From Sphagnum magellanicum (lineage: Eukaryota; Streptophyta; Sphagnopsida; Sphagnales; Sphagnaceae): DNA of 64,000 bases. Location of the stretch: the NCBI GenBank assembly GCA_021904315.1, contig CM038913.1, positions 2,107,958 through 2,171,957 of the forward strand. The letters run 5' to 3'. Of the stretch, positions 1 through 10,806 are shown in pieces (the stretch's first letter is position 1; every line of letters starts with the position of its first letter). A program made the translations under genes and the position numbers. A model generated the notes under the pieces. That model was not told the origin of the DNA, searched no databases, and saw only the letters and a list, made by a program, of their open reading frames with translations.

Positions 1-820
1 ATGCAACAATGCAGCTTTCCTTCACTTTGCTTGACTCAAGACCTATGACCTGATTACCCTCGAGTCCAAAATGCACTCTGAAACACCTGACTCTAAACAG
101 TCGACACCAAGCTTGCTAATGCTACTCAAAGAGACTGACTCTCATGCAAAATGATCAGCAGCACTGCTGGTCTCAATTCCTTTCTTCATTCTCATTTGAT
201 ACATTCATTCTATCCACCTTCAGGATTCCCCCTTGGTCTCTGGTACTCACTCAGACCCCAACCAACAACACAGATGCAAGGCACTGCAACCCAAGCCCCC
301 TCATCCCTGATGCTCACTCTCCTCAATATGCACCCCCATTCTATGGCTCAGATTCCTCTCAGTCATCATCATACCTTGGCACCAACCTTTCATAAGTCCT
401 TTACAAAACTACCTGGCCAAGTTATTAGCGCAGCGGAAAAATTTCAACAACCAGTCAAATTCTGCAAAAAAAAACCAGACCTCCACCACTCTATCTGTCT
501 CTCATCTACATCTACATGCCCGATCAATTCGTCTGGACCTTCCCTGCTATCAGCCCACCACCACTTTCTGTCCTTTTCCCGCCCTAGTTCCTTCCACCTC
601 CCCTCATCAATACAGCTCCATCCCTCACCATCATTTGCGCCGCCTCCTTCCTGCACTCCATAACACCCCTACCAAGAGAAAAGCCTCCCCATGCATTATC
701 TGCAGCAGTAATGGAGAGATTCTGGTTGCAAAAATGATGGCTAATAAAACAAAAAGCAAACCTCAAAAACATGTTGTGTTCACACCAGTGAGGTGACCTA
801 TTGTTTGGTCACACAAGGTT
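1..820. repeat. Dispersed repeat A, copy 1 (open at window edge)
   Basis: This stretch aligns end to end by eye with 30,120-30,927. Shared blocks include ACAACACAGATGCAAG (near 265 and 30,390), CAGCAGTAATGGAGA-like (near 704) and the right end TTTGGTCACAMAAGG. Both copies stop matching at the same point, here about 820, where the large duplicated unit begins. The minus strand holds a short degenerate reading frame (584-772) that resembles one at 30,656-30,877 (shared pattern SITAA.N.W.G) and could be an old exon, but I do not recognise it. No complete gene is visible. Confidence 0.7.
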
Positions 821-907
821 TACACCAATAGCAACTCATCAATCTTGAAAGCATTTTTTCCACTTGCAGCATGATGTATCCACACACTAAAATCTGATGG
901 TACTTAC

Positions 908-1001
908 CTAGAGAGTTCTCTTCATATATAAGAGTGACCACCACCATGAGGAACAATGCAAAGAGCCAACTGGTTGGGAATGACACTCTGCACCTGAGCA
1001 A
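908..1001 (-). other. Exon-like block (94 bp) with both splice sites
   Basis: On the minus strand a pyrimidine tract ending CCCATCACAG precedes 94 bp that end at CTCTAG followed by GTAAGT, a textbook donor. It is conserved in copy 2 (about 50,444-50,537). Two frames stay open for most of it: one hydrophobic (SWLFALFLMVVVTLIY) and one ending with a stop just before the donor (ending HGGGHSYI). Joined to the block at 2,319-2,443 the second frame is continuous, so these may be the last two exons of an unrecognised gene. Product unknown. Confidence 0.3.
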
Positions 1002-1019
1002 CTGTGATGGGGAAAACAA

Positions 1020-2300
1020 AATTTAATGAAGCTATAGGGCGCATACCATCAAGAAACATACCATGCCATTAGTTTTTGAAAAGGAAAGTTCTCTATTGAT
1101 ATTGCAAAACACCCTTTATAAAATGGGACTAGTATCAAACTATATACCATAGTACAGGTGGAGCTTCAGCACATGTTTGTCAAATTATTAATTAATTTTG
1201 AAAATTCACTATTCCAACAATTCTTCATTTTCCTTTGAAAATTCTTTTCTTTGGATTTTTTTTTTTTTCAAAATTTCAGCATTTCTAAAAATAAGATAAT
1301 TTGTGCTGAAGCCACCAAGATACTATGATATTCAAAATGTTTATGTACGAGGCACCCAGATACCAACATGGGTATTGTTGGACCCATCATATAGGGTAAC
1401 AAAAGTCTCATAGGAATACTATAACAACATTATTGAAATCTGGTCAGTTTCTTCATATTAGGACCAATTTCAATTTATATACCAAGACTCCATCAATAAA
1501 CCCACCCAACATGAGTTCAAACCAGTGTTGGGATGGTATCAAATTTTGAACATACCATCTTCCTCTTGGTACCAGATTTTTCCTTTTCCATACAAAAGGC
1601 TGATACTGATATTGGGGACTTTTTTGAACTTTCATACCAGTCTGATCCTGGGTATTGGATGCAAGACTGATTTTTGGTTAGGCATGAAGCAAGTATATAC
1701 TTGGTATTGAGATTGGTATAAAACTGCTACTAGGCTGGTATCACCTCAAGTCCCTAGCAAGCTGGTATAACCTATAAGGCTGATATTGCCTCAGCTCCTG
1801 AGAGACTGGTAGGGTCCTAGCTCTGGTGTGTTGATACCAGGCACATGCCTATACACCACACCCAACATTGGTTCAAACCAACAACAGATAAAATAAGAAA
1901 TGTTCCATGAGGTTACCACAGGAATGAACTCAAGTTCACAGTAACAATGGGTGAACATTCCACAAATGTGAGAACAAATGAAAACTTAATCTTCATTGTT
2001 TTGTAGTGGCTCCCTTACAAGTAGATTCAATAAAGTCTGACAAGGTTTACATCTGATCTGTTTTCGGAAAGCAAAACAAATTGCCATAGTGGGGTTTTTT
2101 TGGGGATACATTTAATTTAGTATATCGTTTGAAACCATTTCAGTAGTCATTCAAAACCATTTAAAATAAAAACAAGAATGGTGAGAATTCAGCCACTGAT
2201 GAATTTGCAAAAATTGTGAATACATACATTAAATGAATAAATATGAATAATTATCATTATATATCTCCTCAACAACAAAACAATTTAGGAAAATATATGG
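1020..2300. other. Non-coding stretch of the duplicated unit
   Basis: No credible coding sequence. 1,360-1,850 is enriched in the short motif CTGGTAT and its complement ATACCAG (near 1,572, 1,640, 1,735, 1,760 and 1,832), giving a loosely repeated texture. A homopolymer T run lies at 1,258-1,269. The same sequence, nearly unchanged, is at about 50,560-51,840 in copy 2. Confidence 0.5.
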
Positions 2301-2318
2301 GGTTTTTTACAAAGATAC

Positions 2319-2443
2319 CTTCTGCTTTGAAGATATACCTCCATGTGTTCCCCACTTTGTACTCCCAAATGGGTGTCAATGGTGACCTCCTTATTAGCCA
2401 AGGTGGGACTTGAGGTTCCACGAGAGCGCAACAATGACACCGA
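2319..2443 (-). other. Exon-like block (125 bp) with both splice sites
   Basis: On the minus strand a TTTTGTTCTTTTAAAAAG acceptor-like tract precedes 125 bp ending AGCAGAAG, followed by GTATCT. Two frames are open; one reads PPWLIRRSPLTPIWEYKVGN then TWRYIFKAE, and its phase fits the downstream block at 908-1,001. It is conserved in copy 2 (about 51,855-51,980). It lies beyond the stop codon of the CCT pseudogene, so it belongs to its 3' region or to another gene. I do not recognise the product. Confidence 0.28.
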
Positions 2444-3062
2444 CTTTTTAAAAGAACAAATAAAATATAGTACATCAAGTAATAAGTATGGCACACAAAA
2501 CTGATTCTGTTTACAGTGTGAAGATTTTGGTGAGATTGCAGCATGACACACTAGGTTGTGATTCGTGTGCACTCTCCCACTTCTTGCATATTTTTTCTCC
2601 ACCACATGCATGTGGTTTCTTGCTATCTTTTGGTCCATGGTCTCACACACTATTAAACTTGGAATTCTAAGCTCAATATACATACCAATTAAGACATTAA
2701 AGAGCTCCTACACATCTGAAAGGGAAATTTCAATCTCTAAACCAACATGAGATAGTATACCTGGTCTACTAATGCCTACCTCCTGTTTTGCGTATGTACC
2801 GCCACATAATTTTTGTAGCAGCTAATTTCCAATGCTGCAGGGTTGTTAAGCTGCTGCTGAGCGTGGGATGCTGAGAGAGGTGAGCTCTCAAAACATTATG
2901 TGCATGATCTACAGGTCAAGCCTCTCAAGCTTGACAGGCGGTTCCAGTAGCTCTGACAAATCTCCTGAAGAGCTTTGATGCATGAGAAATTCATCATCCT
3001 CTCCCATGGCAATATCGACCTGCACCTATTTGATGTAAATGCGTATCTATTACTCATCTGTT

Positions 3063-3203
3063 AAAACCTTCTTATGCCACAAAGAGAAGGCAATGACTAA
3101 GGAAACCATAAAACCGTCTTATGGCACAAAGAGAAGGCAATGACTAAGGAAACCATAAAACCTTCTTATGCCACAAAGAGAAAGCAATGACCAAGGAAAC
3201 TAC
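3063..3203. repeat. 47-bp tandem repeat, three units
   Basis: AAAACCTTCTTATGCCACAA-type units start at 3,063, 3,110 and 3,157, an exact 47-bp period, inside the last intron of the CCT pseudogene. The middle unit has CGTC/GGCA variants. The same three units occur in copy 2 at about 52,600-52,740, so the array predates the duplication. Confidence 0.9.
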
Positions 3204-3760
3204 ACAGAAGGAACTAAATTCACTAAACAAAAGAGATCAAATGAGGAAATATGAAGAGAGAAAGAGAAAAGAAAAATGGAGAGTTTTGACTTCATGCTAA
3301 GATCTGAGATTCAATCTGCTGCTTTTGACACCTCCCTTGTTATGGCCCTCCTAGAAGTGGTAAAACAGTAATTGTACTGCTACAACAGCAACTGGTGGCA
3401 CGCAAAGCCTCTCAGATGCTGGTAAAATAGTGTATTGTACAGGAGTCCACTCACCCATCTCTAAGCAAAATGAAGACACAGAGGAACCTGGATAGAGATT
3501 GTTCTGCTTACCTCATCATCATCTTCGAGCTTATGACCATTGCCATGGGAAGGATGTTCTGTGGATTCATCATTTCTTGCAAAGCGACCTCGAACTCGTG
3601 GACGCTTATCTGCTAGCGATTTGCGACATGCATACTGCACAGACCATATGTATTTCAAAACAGAAATCTGCAAACTTCCAAGTTTCTAAACAGCAAAATC
3701 TAACCTTGAGGCCTCAAGATGGAACAATGTTCTATACACAGGATGAAAAACACAAATCTC

Positions 3761-3864
3761 AAGTGAGGGAAGGCCTTATCAGCTCTATGCACTGTGGTTT
3801 TTCATCAATGTCAAGTGAGGGAAGGCCTTATCAAGTCTCTGCACTGTGGCCTTCAAGAAAGTAT
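3761..3864. repeat. 52-bp minisatellite, two units
   Basis: Units beginning AAGTGAGGGAAGGCCTTATC start at 3,761 and 3,813 in the intron between the two CCT exons. Copy 2 has three units (53,298, 53,350, 53,402), so the number changed after the duplication. Confidence 0.9.
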
Positions 3865-5582
3865 AATGGTGTACCCCAAAACCAGTGGGATCTCACTGCA
3901 AGATGCACTGTCAAAAACAGACACATTTTTTTGCAACAAGACAAGAGCCACTTGTCCAGTCTCCTACCTAAGCAAAACTTTTCTTCCCAACACACACCAA
4001 ATATATCGATGAGATTGCAGAGAAGACTCCACAAAAACACTTTCAAGGAAATTCTGTGCCAGTTCCAGCCAAAGAAAAACAAACACAACAAGAATGACTG
4101 CTCTCATACTTGCAAATGTCACTCAAAAAGTAACAGACCATCGCCTTCATCGTAAATGGCAGTGACTACTTGCCATTACTCCCCACTGCCTTCAACAACT
4201 CACAGCACTGGGTGCAGATTAGTATATAATAATCTGCTCAAACTCCGGGCAAACAAATAATATCGAAATCTATATCCTGAGTTTCTGCCACATTTCTGGA
4301 AGCAACAGGAAAACTCAGTTTTGATGATGGCTAGCATTCAAGAAGCTGTTGCTAAGGAAAAGGTCAATAGTATCCTCATTCAGTTTGCAAGCTTGTGAGA
4401 GTTAGCTCCATTTCATTTCAGCCTTCCCATAAACAAACAAGCATCTAAGCCTGAGAAAAAGAGAGTCCTACATAGAAGGCTTGGGGCACAACACTGGTGA
4501 CCACTTGGATGCAATCCATCACTTCATGTACTATAAAAATTTCCAGTAAGATTGTACAGAAAAATTACACCAAAACACCTGAAGTACAGGTGTTGTGTCA
4601 GTTTTGAGCAGTCCAAAACAAACACAACAAGAAGAGCATGGCCATACTCTTGCAAGTGTTACTTCCAAAGTGTCAGATTAAGTCACACACTGAAGCTTGA
4701 CATTACATGAGCATAGATGTAAAAGATCTACCTTGATCTTCTTATTGAAGTTCCGCTGTGCTTGCTTTTGCTGAAATCTTTGCAGCAGCTGTCTGCGCTC
4801 CTCCAGTGTAAACCTGCCAACTCTCTTGGTGTCAATTCCCTATACAGGGATGAATTCCCCCCTCCAACGTGCATTGCTGTTGACCTCTGTACACAATCTC
4901 GCAACCAAATGACCATGAAAATTAGTAAGGACTCACCTTTCCTTCTCTTCAAGAGGGATTTCTGAATAAATTTAGTCTCTCTTGGTTCCATAAGTCTTTC
5001 AAGTGAACCTGATAAATTACGTCCTGTTCATCCAAAAACTACAATCCTTGCAAAGAGAGAAAGGATTTCACCTGAAGGTCTCCTGTACTTTGAGCACGGC
5101 GCATAGATGGTGCTGCCATGAGAGCTGCCCTAGCCATGTCTTGTAAATCTGACTGCTGACATTGCAATTCAGACAATTCAGACACTGGACTTGTGAGCTG
5201 CCCAGTAAATTCTGGGTGTGTTAAGCTCCCTGGGCTGAATCAAGATTCACTCTGTGGTGAGAGGGGGTGCATCGGAGGTCGATCCTGCCCCGAAGTGTGG
5301 CTACTTTGGCTTCGCAACAGTGATGATCGACTGTTGGATCCAGTTTCCAGCTGCAAATTCAACCCATATCCATCTGCCTATCAGTCCGGAATGAAGGGAA
5401 AAAGAAGACCTGATGCATGTCACAGGCCTCATAACATCCTGGCGCTGCATGCACAAATCTTACACAAATTCTGTGATTGCATACATTCACAGATTCCAAG
5501 ATCACAGCAAAACTATGAGGGCAACATGAGGAATGACACCCAAAATCATGATGTCTATGGAAAACCAAGAAATAAACTTACC

Positions 5583-6090
5583 CCAAAGTGATAATGAACA
5601 ATATCTAACTCTTCTGTTTGAAGCAAATTTTCCAGTTGCTGTTGAATGGGGACAATGACATTCTGCTCTCCCAAATGCATCACATCCCCAGAATCTTTGT
5701 AATCTACACTCAATGCGGAAGATGATGTGTCAATTTGCAAGTGTGTCCATGGCATCCCATCAATCCCTCCAATGGGTGAGCTTGGCATATCTTGACATGA
5801 TGAAGAATAATATTGGGACAATTCTTCATTCCCATTTGGTTGTGGCTGTGCTGGGGGTGGCACCATAGGGGAGGAGGGGAGCCAAGGTAGAGAAGACTAA
5901 GGGAAACATGACTCAATTCCAGGTTCACTAAACTTTATTGAACAAAAAGACTAAAACCAGTCAAAGGTAGAAACTAATCAACCAAAAAAAGATGCACACA
6001 CACACACACATATATATACAATGCACAAGAGGAGGTTAAGATGAAATTTTCATGTATCCCCTTAGACTTGAGCCGGAAAAAGTGTGGCAT
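5583..6090. other. Junction zone between CCT gene and gypsy element
   Basis: Reading on the minus strand, 5,930-5,583 is CCT exon 2 and 6,090-5,931 is the remaining intron-like sequence ending in a damaged acceptor (GTTCAA). A CA/TA microsatellite at 5,995-6,020 marks the approximate fusion point with the gypsy PHD region; in copy 2 it is a pure TA run at 55,577-55,605. No LTR, polypurine tract or target-site repeat could be seen here. Confidence 0.55.
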
Positions 6091-6119
6091 GGTTTGAGTA
6101 GAAATCAAGGTGCTGTAGG

Positions 6120-6420
6120 AGAACATGATGAACAATACCAAATGTTGGTGAGAACTTGAATGAGATTTAGCTTGAGGCAAAATAAATGGTATCCACCATT
6201 ACAATTATCGCAAAACAACATCTAATCAACATCATCTATCCTTTGACATACCTGAAATGGATAGTCAAGTGGAGGAATCCAAGTCGACGTTACGAAGGTA
6301 GGGTCCAAGTTCAACGAGTGGCAAGGCGCACAATTTTTGGAATGATCCCAACTTGTGTGTCTATCAAGTCCTTGCAACTCCAACACACTTGAAGGCCTGA
6401 TCACCTTAATCTTCAAGATA
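6120..6420 (-). pseudogene. Gypsy post-integrase domain and PHD finger
   Basis: The frame from 6,416 downward includes SVLELQGLDRHTSWDHSKNC then APCH, typical of a conserved post-integrase region. It is followed by a PHD-type Cys4-His-Cys3 pattern at about 6,255-6,120: a damaged first pair (FQVC; CQVC in copy 2), CDNC, H-LF-C and CSSC, with spacing matching PHD fingers, which usually bind histone H3 tails. An in-frame TAG sits before CDNC. Chromoviruses carry a chromodomain at this position, so a PHD finger may serve chromatin targeting here; that role is inference. Confidence 0.75.
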
Positions 6421-6479
6421 ATGCGACCGGAAGAAGTGTCTAAAGTATCATTCGATTATCGCTGGAGATACACAAAGTC

Positions 6480-7500
6480 ACCAACATCAAATTGTCTCAC
6501 CTTAAGTTTGTAACTACCACTTCATGTGTGTGTGCATATTGTAAGGTGTTTCGATGTTGTGCAATGGACAACCTCTTCATGGCCATGGGCATAATCTTCT
6601 TGAATATAGCAGCCATCTCTACGATGACCCTAGCCCAAATTGCTGGGGAGTTTAAGTCCACAACCTGGTCTATTTGAACATCAATGGAAGAGGGTGGAAT
6701 GGGATGTCTCCCAAAAAGTAAAAAGTAAGGAGCGAAATGACATAAAGATGTGTGTTTGGACATCCTATAACCCATGGTGATGTAAGGTAGGGCCAGGTCT
6801 CAATCCTCTTTGTTCCCAGTGAGGCAAATCTTTCGAAATCCTTTCTTGCATGTCTGAACCATCCTCTCTCCAAAGCCATCAGCTTGGAGATGATCCTTTA
6901 AAGTCCGATGATGGTCAATGAGAGCATGATCAAATAGGTCTTGGAATTTTCCTCTGAATTCTGATCCTTGATTAGTAAGGCACTCAGCACAAGCCCCAAA
7001 CCTACTTAAGACCTATTGCAAGAAAGCCTAATTGGTGCTATGTGATGACTTGTCTAGTAGCGCAACAAGCTCAACCCACTTTGAAAAATGCTCAATCATA
7101 ATCATGATGTAGACATTACCCTTGGAGGTTTGTGGTAACTTTCCAACTAAATCACATGACTAGTGATAGAACATGCCCTGAATAGGGAATGGAGAAAGCG
7201 TGAGCTGTCAAGAAGAGAAGAAAGTTCTCGCTCTATCACATTGTTCACACCTAGCAATGATGTCTCAAACTTGAGCATACATACCTCTCCAATGGTAATG
7301 AGGAGCAAGAAGCCTATAAGTACATTTAACTCCAAAATGTCCAAACTCCGAATGTACTTTGAATAAAACCAGGTTGTTCATGTGGTGGAGGAACCACTCT
7401 GTCGCCTTGTGGTAAACATTGGACGAAGTGATTGTCCCTCCATGAATAGTGTTTGGACCGTTGACTTTATGTAACTTGGGGAGGGTATTCCCCATGTTGA
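6480..7500 (-). pseudogene. Gypsy integrase (zinc-binding domain and core), degenerate
   Basis: The H2C2 zinc-binding region lies near 7,380-7,260 (KVHSEFGHFGVKC then HYHWRGMYAQV, followed by CEQCDRAR). Downstream are core blocks: a DLVGKLPQTSKGNVYIMIM block, a target-site-type TNQGSEF block in which the second catalytic Asp has become Asn, and an ADGLGERMVQT block with the catalytic Glu. Several stops interrupt the frame. The part at 7,427-7,712 is missing from copy 2, where another sequence replaces it. Confidence 0.85.
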
Positions 7501-7625
7501 AAAAACTTCAAAATGTCCAAGTCCTCCCATATATCCACAATGGGATGCTCAACTAGGTTACATTGCAGTAGTGCAATATAACTAGATGCATAAGATACAT
7601 GTACTACTGGAATCTAGTCGAAGTT

Positions 7626-8129
7626 TTACATGGTTTCTAAGAAATCTTTAGAGGTAGTGAGGGGTCTCTGCGACATGGTATCTACATTCAAATGTGTAAT
7701 GTCAGGTTGGTGAATAACCTTGAATTCATATTCTTGAAGTATAAGCACCCAACGAACTAATTGACCAGTAAGGTTGTCGTTGGTCATCAACCACTTGATA
7801 GGATGGTGGTTAGTATACAAAATGAACTTGGTGCCATAAATATAGGGCCTGAAATGTATAATGGCCCATACAATAGCAAGACATTCTTGTTCATATGAAA
7901 AGTAGTTGTTCTCAGCCTTGTTATTGTTTTGGGATGCATAGGCGATAACATATTCCTTGTCTCCCTCATCAAGTTGGCCAAGAATAACACTAATACTAAG
8001 AGCACTCCAGTGAGTGTGTAGAATGAAGACCTTGCTGAAATCAGGTCTCCTCAAAATGGGGAACTTTGAAAGCTTTTCCTTGTGTGTTGAAAGCTTCTTG
8101 AGCCTCTTCATTCCATGTCCAAACAACAT
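7626..8129 (-). pseudogene. Gypsy RNase H domain, catalytically damaged
   Basis: A 167-residue open segment contains the RNase H blocks ILHTHWSALSISVILGQ, FSYEQECLAIVWAIIHF and LYTNHHPIKWL, ending near a TMSQRPL-type C-terminal block. In family members the first and third blocks carry catalytic Asp (HTDWS, LYTDH); here they are His and Asn, while the Glu of the YEQE block remains. The same changes are in copy 2, so inactivation predates the duplication. It follows the RT directly, as normal in gypsy polyproteins. Confidence 0.88.
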
Positions 8130-9000
8130 CCTTCTTTAACAATGCATAGAGAGGATGAACAATAGTATTGAAATCTTGGACATAAATTTTATAGTAATTA
8201 CATAGTCTGATGAAGCTCTTCAAAGTGTGAACATTAGTAGGATTGGGCATCTCCAAAATGGCTACTACTTTGGCCCAATGAGCCATAATACCATTTGGCA
8301 AAATTCTGTGTCCAAGGTAAACTACTGAGGTGACAACAAAGTCACATTTTTTAAGATGGATTTTCATATTGATTTCATGGAGCCTCTTGAATAACTCTTC
8401 AAGATGAGCCAAGTGTTGTAAAAATCCCTTACTATGCACTGGGACGTCATCTTTGTAGCATTTCAAGAAATTTGCCCTTTTAAGAACCTAGTCCATGACT
8501 CGTTGAAAGAAGATAGGTGCATTCTTCAATCCAAAAGGCATCACAAGCCATTCCCACAACTTGTTACTTCCACGGAATGTTGTTTTCTTGTGATCCTTTG
8601 TAATGAGCACAATTTAGTTGAAGCCTTACCTCAAATCCACAATTGTGAAAATGTTTGAATCTCCAATGCTATCAAACATTTCTTCAAGGATGGGCATGGG
8701 GAACCTCTCCTAAGGTGTAACCAGGTTCAAAGGCTTTTAATCCTCACACATCTTTTTCTCAGTCCATAATTTAGCTGAATCTTTATTTGCTGGCATTATT
8801 GTAATGGTTACGAAATCAAAACTTGATGGCTAAATGAAACCAGCCTCATGGAGTTTTTTGCATCTTTCATCTACCAGTCCCACTCATGCTTGCTCAACCT
8901 ATGCCTCCTCCGATACATGGGTGTTTCATCTATAAGGTCTACAGAGAATTGCATGGTCTTACACCTACTTAAATCTTTCATTGAGAATGCGAACACATTT
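8130..9000 (-). pseudogene. Gypsy reverse transcriptase, degenerate
   Basis: Recognisable RT blocks run from about 8,975 down to 8,130: PIYRRRHxL at the start, a palm motif reading CYKDDVPVHSKG at 8,466-8,430, a KKCDFVVTSVVYLGHRILPN block and a VHTLKSFIRLCNYYKIYVQD connection block. The catalytic YxDD is intact in its Asp pair but has Lys at x (copy 2 has Ile). Several stops and frameshifts lie between 8,470 and 8,980. Upstream, 9,349-9,000 is a linker segment that joins the methyltransferase to the RT. Confidence 0.9.
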
Positions 9001-9349
9001 TCATACTTAATAACAAGTCTATGACCTGGTCTTTCTCCTTCTTAGTGAACTGGTTCCTTGTAACGAAAGGGTAGTTGGAAACACATGGAATGGAATTGGA
9101 AAGTGTGTTTGAAGAACCTGGTGTATTGGGTTCTCCATTATCCAACTGTGTAGATTCATAGAAGGTTGTAATTGTTTGTCTAAAAGCTAATGTACCTCCA
9201 GGTGTATCAGAAACAACTTGAGTCAAATTACATGGTATCGCCTCCCCCCTAACATTAAGAATGAAGTGTAGACTGTTGAAGATAGGCAAGTGTACTTGGT
9301 TGGGGTGCCATGTAATCGCATCGCCAAAATTGCAAGTTGATTGAATCAA
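9000..9349 (-). pseudogene. Linker between methyltransferase and reverse transcriptase
   Basis: A 123-residue open stretch (NFGDAITWHPNQVHLPIFN onward) has no domain I recognise. Its end, QFTKKEKDQVIDLLL, resembles the region that leads into gypsy RT domains. Copy 2 has the same segment at 60,793-61,209, where it is joined in one frame to the RT start (PIYRRRHTLNKHEWD). Confidence 0.6.
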
Positions 9350-9364
9350 TGCTGGTGTTGTCTA

Positions 9365-10330
9365 CATTTGAAAAAATACATAGGTTACCAATAACCATGT
9401 AAGGGAATTCAAATCCATGCCTCTCCCTAGTAGAGCGTTACGTTCTAATTTAGTCACCTTGGTGTGACTAGTACTGCTAGTTTGGAACCCCATAGCCCTT
9501 TCCATTTCTTATGGGCTTGGTTCATCCTAAGTGGTTGAAGCATGATGATACACTAGGCCTAGTCCATCTCCTTGAAAGGCGTGTGCTCCTCGGAAGGAGG
9601 GAAAGGTGGGCCAAGCACCTCTTGGTTTTCCTATTATGTTTGCAAGAAACTAAGGAGGTTTCTCTTGCCTTGTAACTGGTTGGCAGGAGCTCTAATCATC
9701 CAATATGTGAAAAACCTATAAGTTGGGGTTTGTGATGGTGTATTTCAAAGCCAATTATAGAACTGAAAATGGTGCAAGGTTGGTCCACCAGTTGTGCAGC
9801 TAGTGCACATAGGAACCACATTGTGTTGCATCGAATAGGAACGACTTTCCAAGCTAATGTTTGATCAGCGTGTAATGTTCTTGGACTTTCTCCTTTTGGT
9901 CAAGCTAAGAAGGGGTGTTCTTAATTACATAACCAAGCATAGGAGAAATGGATTGAGCCTAAGTGATCAATCGTACCATGTCCGTGAAGAGACTAGATCT
10001 TTTATCATTCAAGCTTTTTCCAAATCCAGCCACTAAAAATCCTTGACACTCCCAACCTAAAATAATGAGGTCCACGGGGCCAAGTAATTCCATATGTTTT
10101 TTCTAAATTAGTTATATGTTAAAGGGCAAAAAAGTGAAACTGGCCTTCCATGCGGTGGTTGCAAACTATTGTGGAAATTTGATAATGAACTCCATCATTC
10201 TCGATGTCGCCACTTGTCTTACAATAGGATCAATGTCTATGTAGAAATACCTCCGAACCACCATCCCTAACTGTAATAGGGCTTTGAGACTTGACCCAAT
10301 ACCACCAAAGAGCTTTAATAAGTAATCCCC
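9365..10330 (-). pseudogene. DNA cytosine-5 methyltransferase domain inside gypsy element, copy 1
   Basis: On the minus strand between protease and RT: motif I at about 10,320 (LLKLFGGIGSSLKALLQLG), motif IV at about 10,070 (GPVDLIILGWECQGF, catalytic Cys kept but the usual Pro is Glu), motif VI at about 9,935 (YVIKNT in place of a Y-ENV-type sequence), a motif VIII-like block (GSYVH then NWWTNLAP), and motifs IX-X near 9,480-9,370 (ERERAMGF, then ALLGRGMDLNSLTWL). The MGF...LLGR...L ending resembles DNMT3/DRM enzymes. Such enzymes transfer a methyl group from S-adenosylmethionine to C5 of cytosine. Several stops make this copy inactive. The motif order is standard, so I take it as a real domain. 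Its position in all visible copies argues it is a component of the element. Confidence 0.78.
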
Positions 10331-10408
10331 TCCTTATGTGGTGTCTAGGTGATTAGCTGACAAAGTATTGGCTTAATCAGTTCGCCATGGCTTTCCATGT
10401 TTTCAAAA

Positions 10409-10633
10409 TTAAATAGAGTTTCGACCAAGGGGCTCATGGGCTGCTTTGAACCTCTGTAAAACCTTTGGTCCGTGTTGAATGTTAGTAGGAACCACCTTCA
10501 GGCTTTCAGTAGCTTGGGCGTAAGCTGCTTCCTCTTCATCTCCCTTTATCCACTCATGGTTAACTTGTTGTATGTAGGAAATAGTGTGTTTCCTTGAGCA
10601 TACAATGGTGAGCCATAAGAATATGGTTCCCAT
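10409..10633 (-). pseudogene. Segment between protease and methyltransferase, no known domain
   Basis: A 74-residue open stretch (QQVNHEWIKGDEEEAAYAQA within it) is shared with copy 2 (62,277-62,552), where it is longer. I see no recognised motif. Its place in the polyprotein suggests a linker upstream of the methyltransferase fold. Confidence 0.4.
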
Positions 10634-10806
10634 GTAAATAAAAGGGTATGTATCCTAGGTGGTGGCCATCAATCTCCCAATCGGTAGTACGCATGCTCGA
10701 ACTAGTTGTCAATTGTGAAACCTAGTGGAAATAAGGCCTCTTGCCCAATGAACACATCATAATTGGTGGCATTGGTGACTAAACATCTGACCTATAGGCA
10801 AAGTTC

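Larger units (their letters stand above)
2909..5582 (-). pseudogene. CCT-domain (CMF-type) transcription regulator, copy 1, broken
   Basis: Exons on the minus strand: exon 2 (5' edge damaged, ending 5,582), exon 3 5,350-5,072, exon 4 4,886-4,732, exon 5 3,634-3,512, exon 6 3,019-2,909 (ends in TAG). All junctions after exon 2 are phase 0 with GT/AG. Exon 3 carries MRRAQSTGDLQ, a motif of CCT-motif-family proteins. Exons 4 and 5 together encode the CCT domain (QRNFNKKIK joined to YACRKSLADKRPRVRGRF), a basic nuclear and DNA/NF-Y-interacting module. Exon 6 is acidic (GEDDEFLMHQ). Lesions seen by comparison with the copy at 52,446-55,517: the exon 2 acceptor is CAA instead of CAG and a TAG follows; exon 3 has TCA to TGA within PQSES/FSP; exon 4 is 155 bp instead of 156, a one-base loss before the CCT domain. 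Exon 5 is open here. Exon 1 is not found: the gypsy element abuts upstream. The family is clear; the exact orthologue is not. Confidence 0.88.

Noticed and set aside
151..663. 170-codon open frame on the plus strand
   Set aside because: Low-complexity Ser/Pro/His-rich product, not conserved in repeat A copy 2, and overlapped by other open frames.
3063..3203. Regularly spaced repeats resembling a CRISPR array
   Set aside because: Units are directly tandem with no spacers and lie in an intron of a plant gene.
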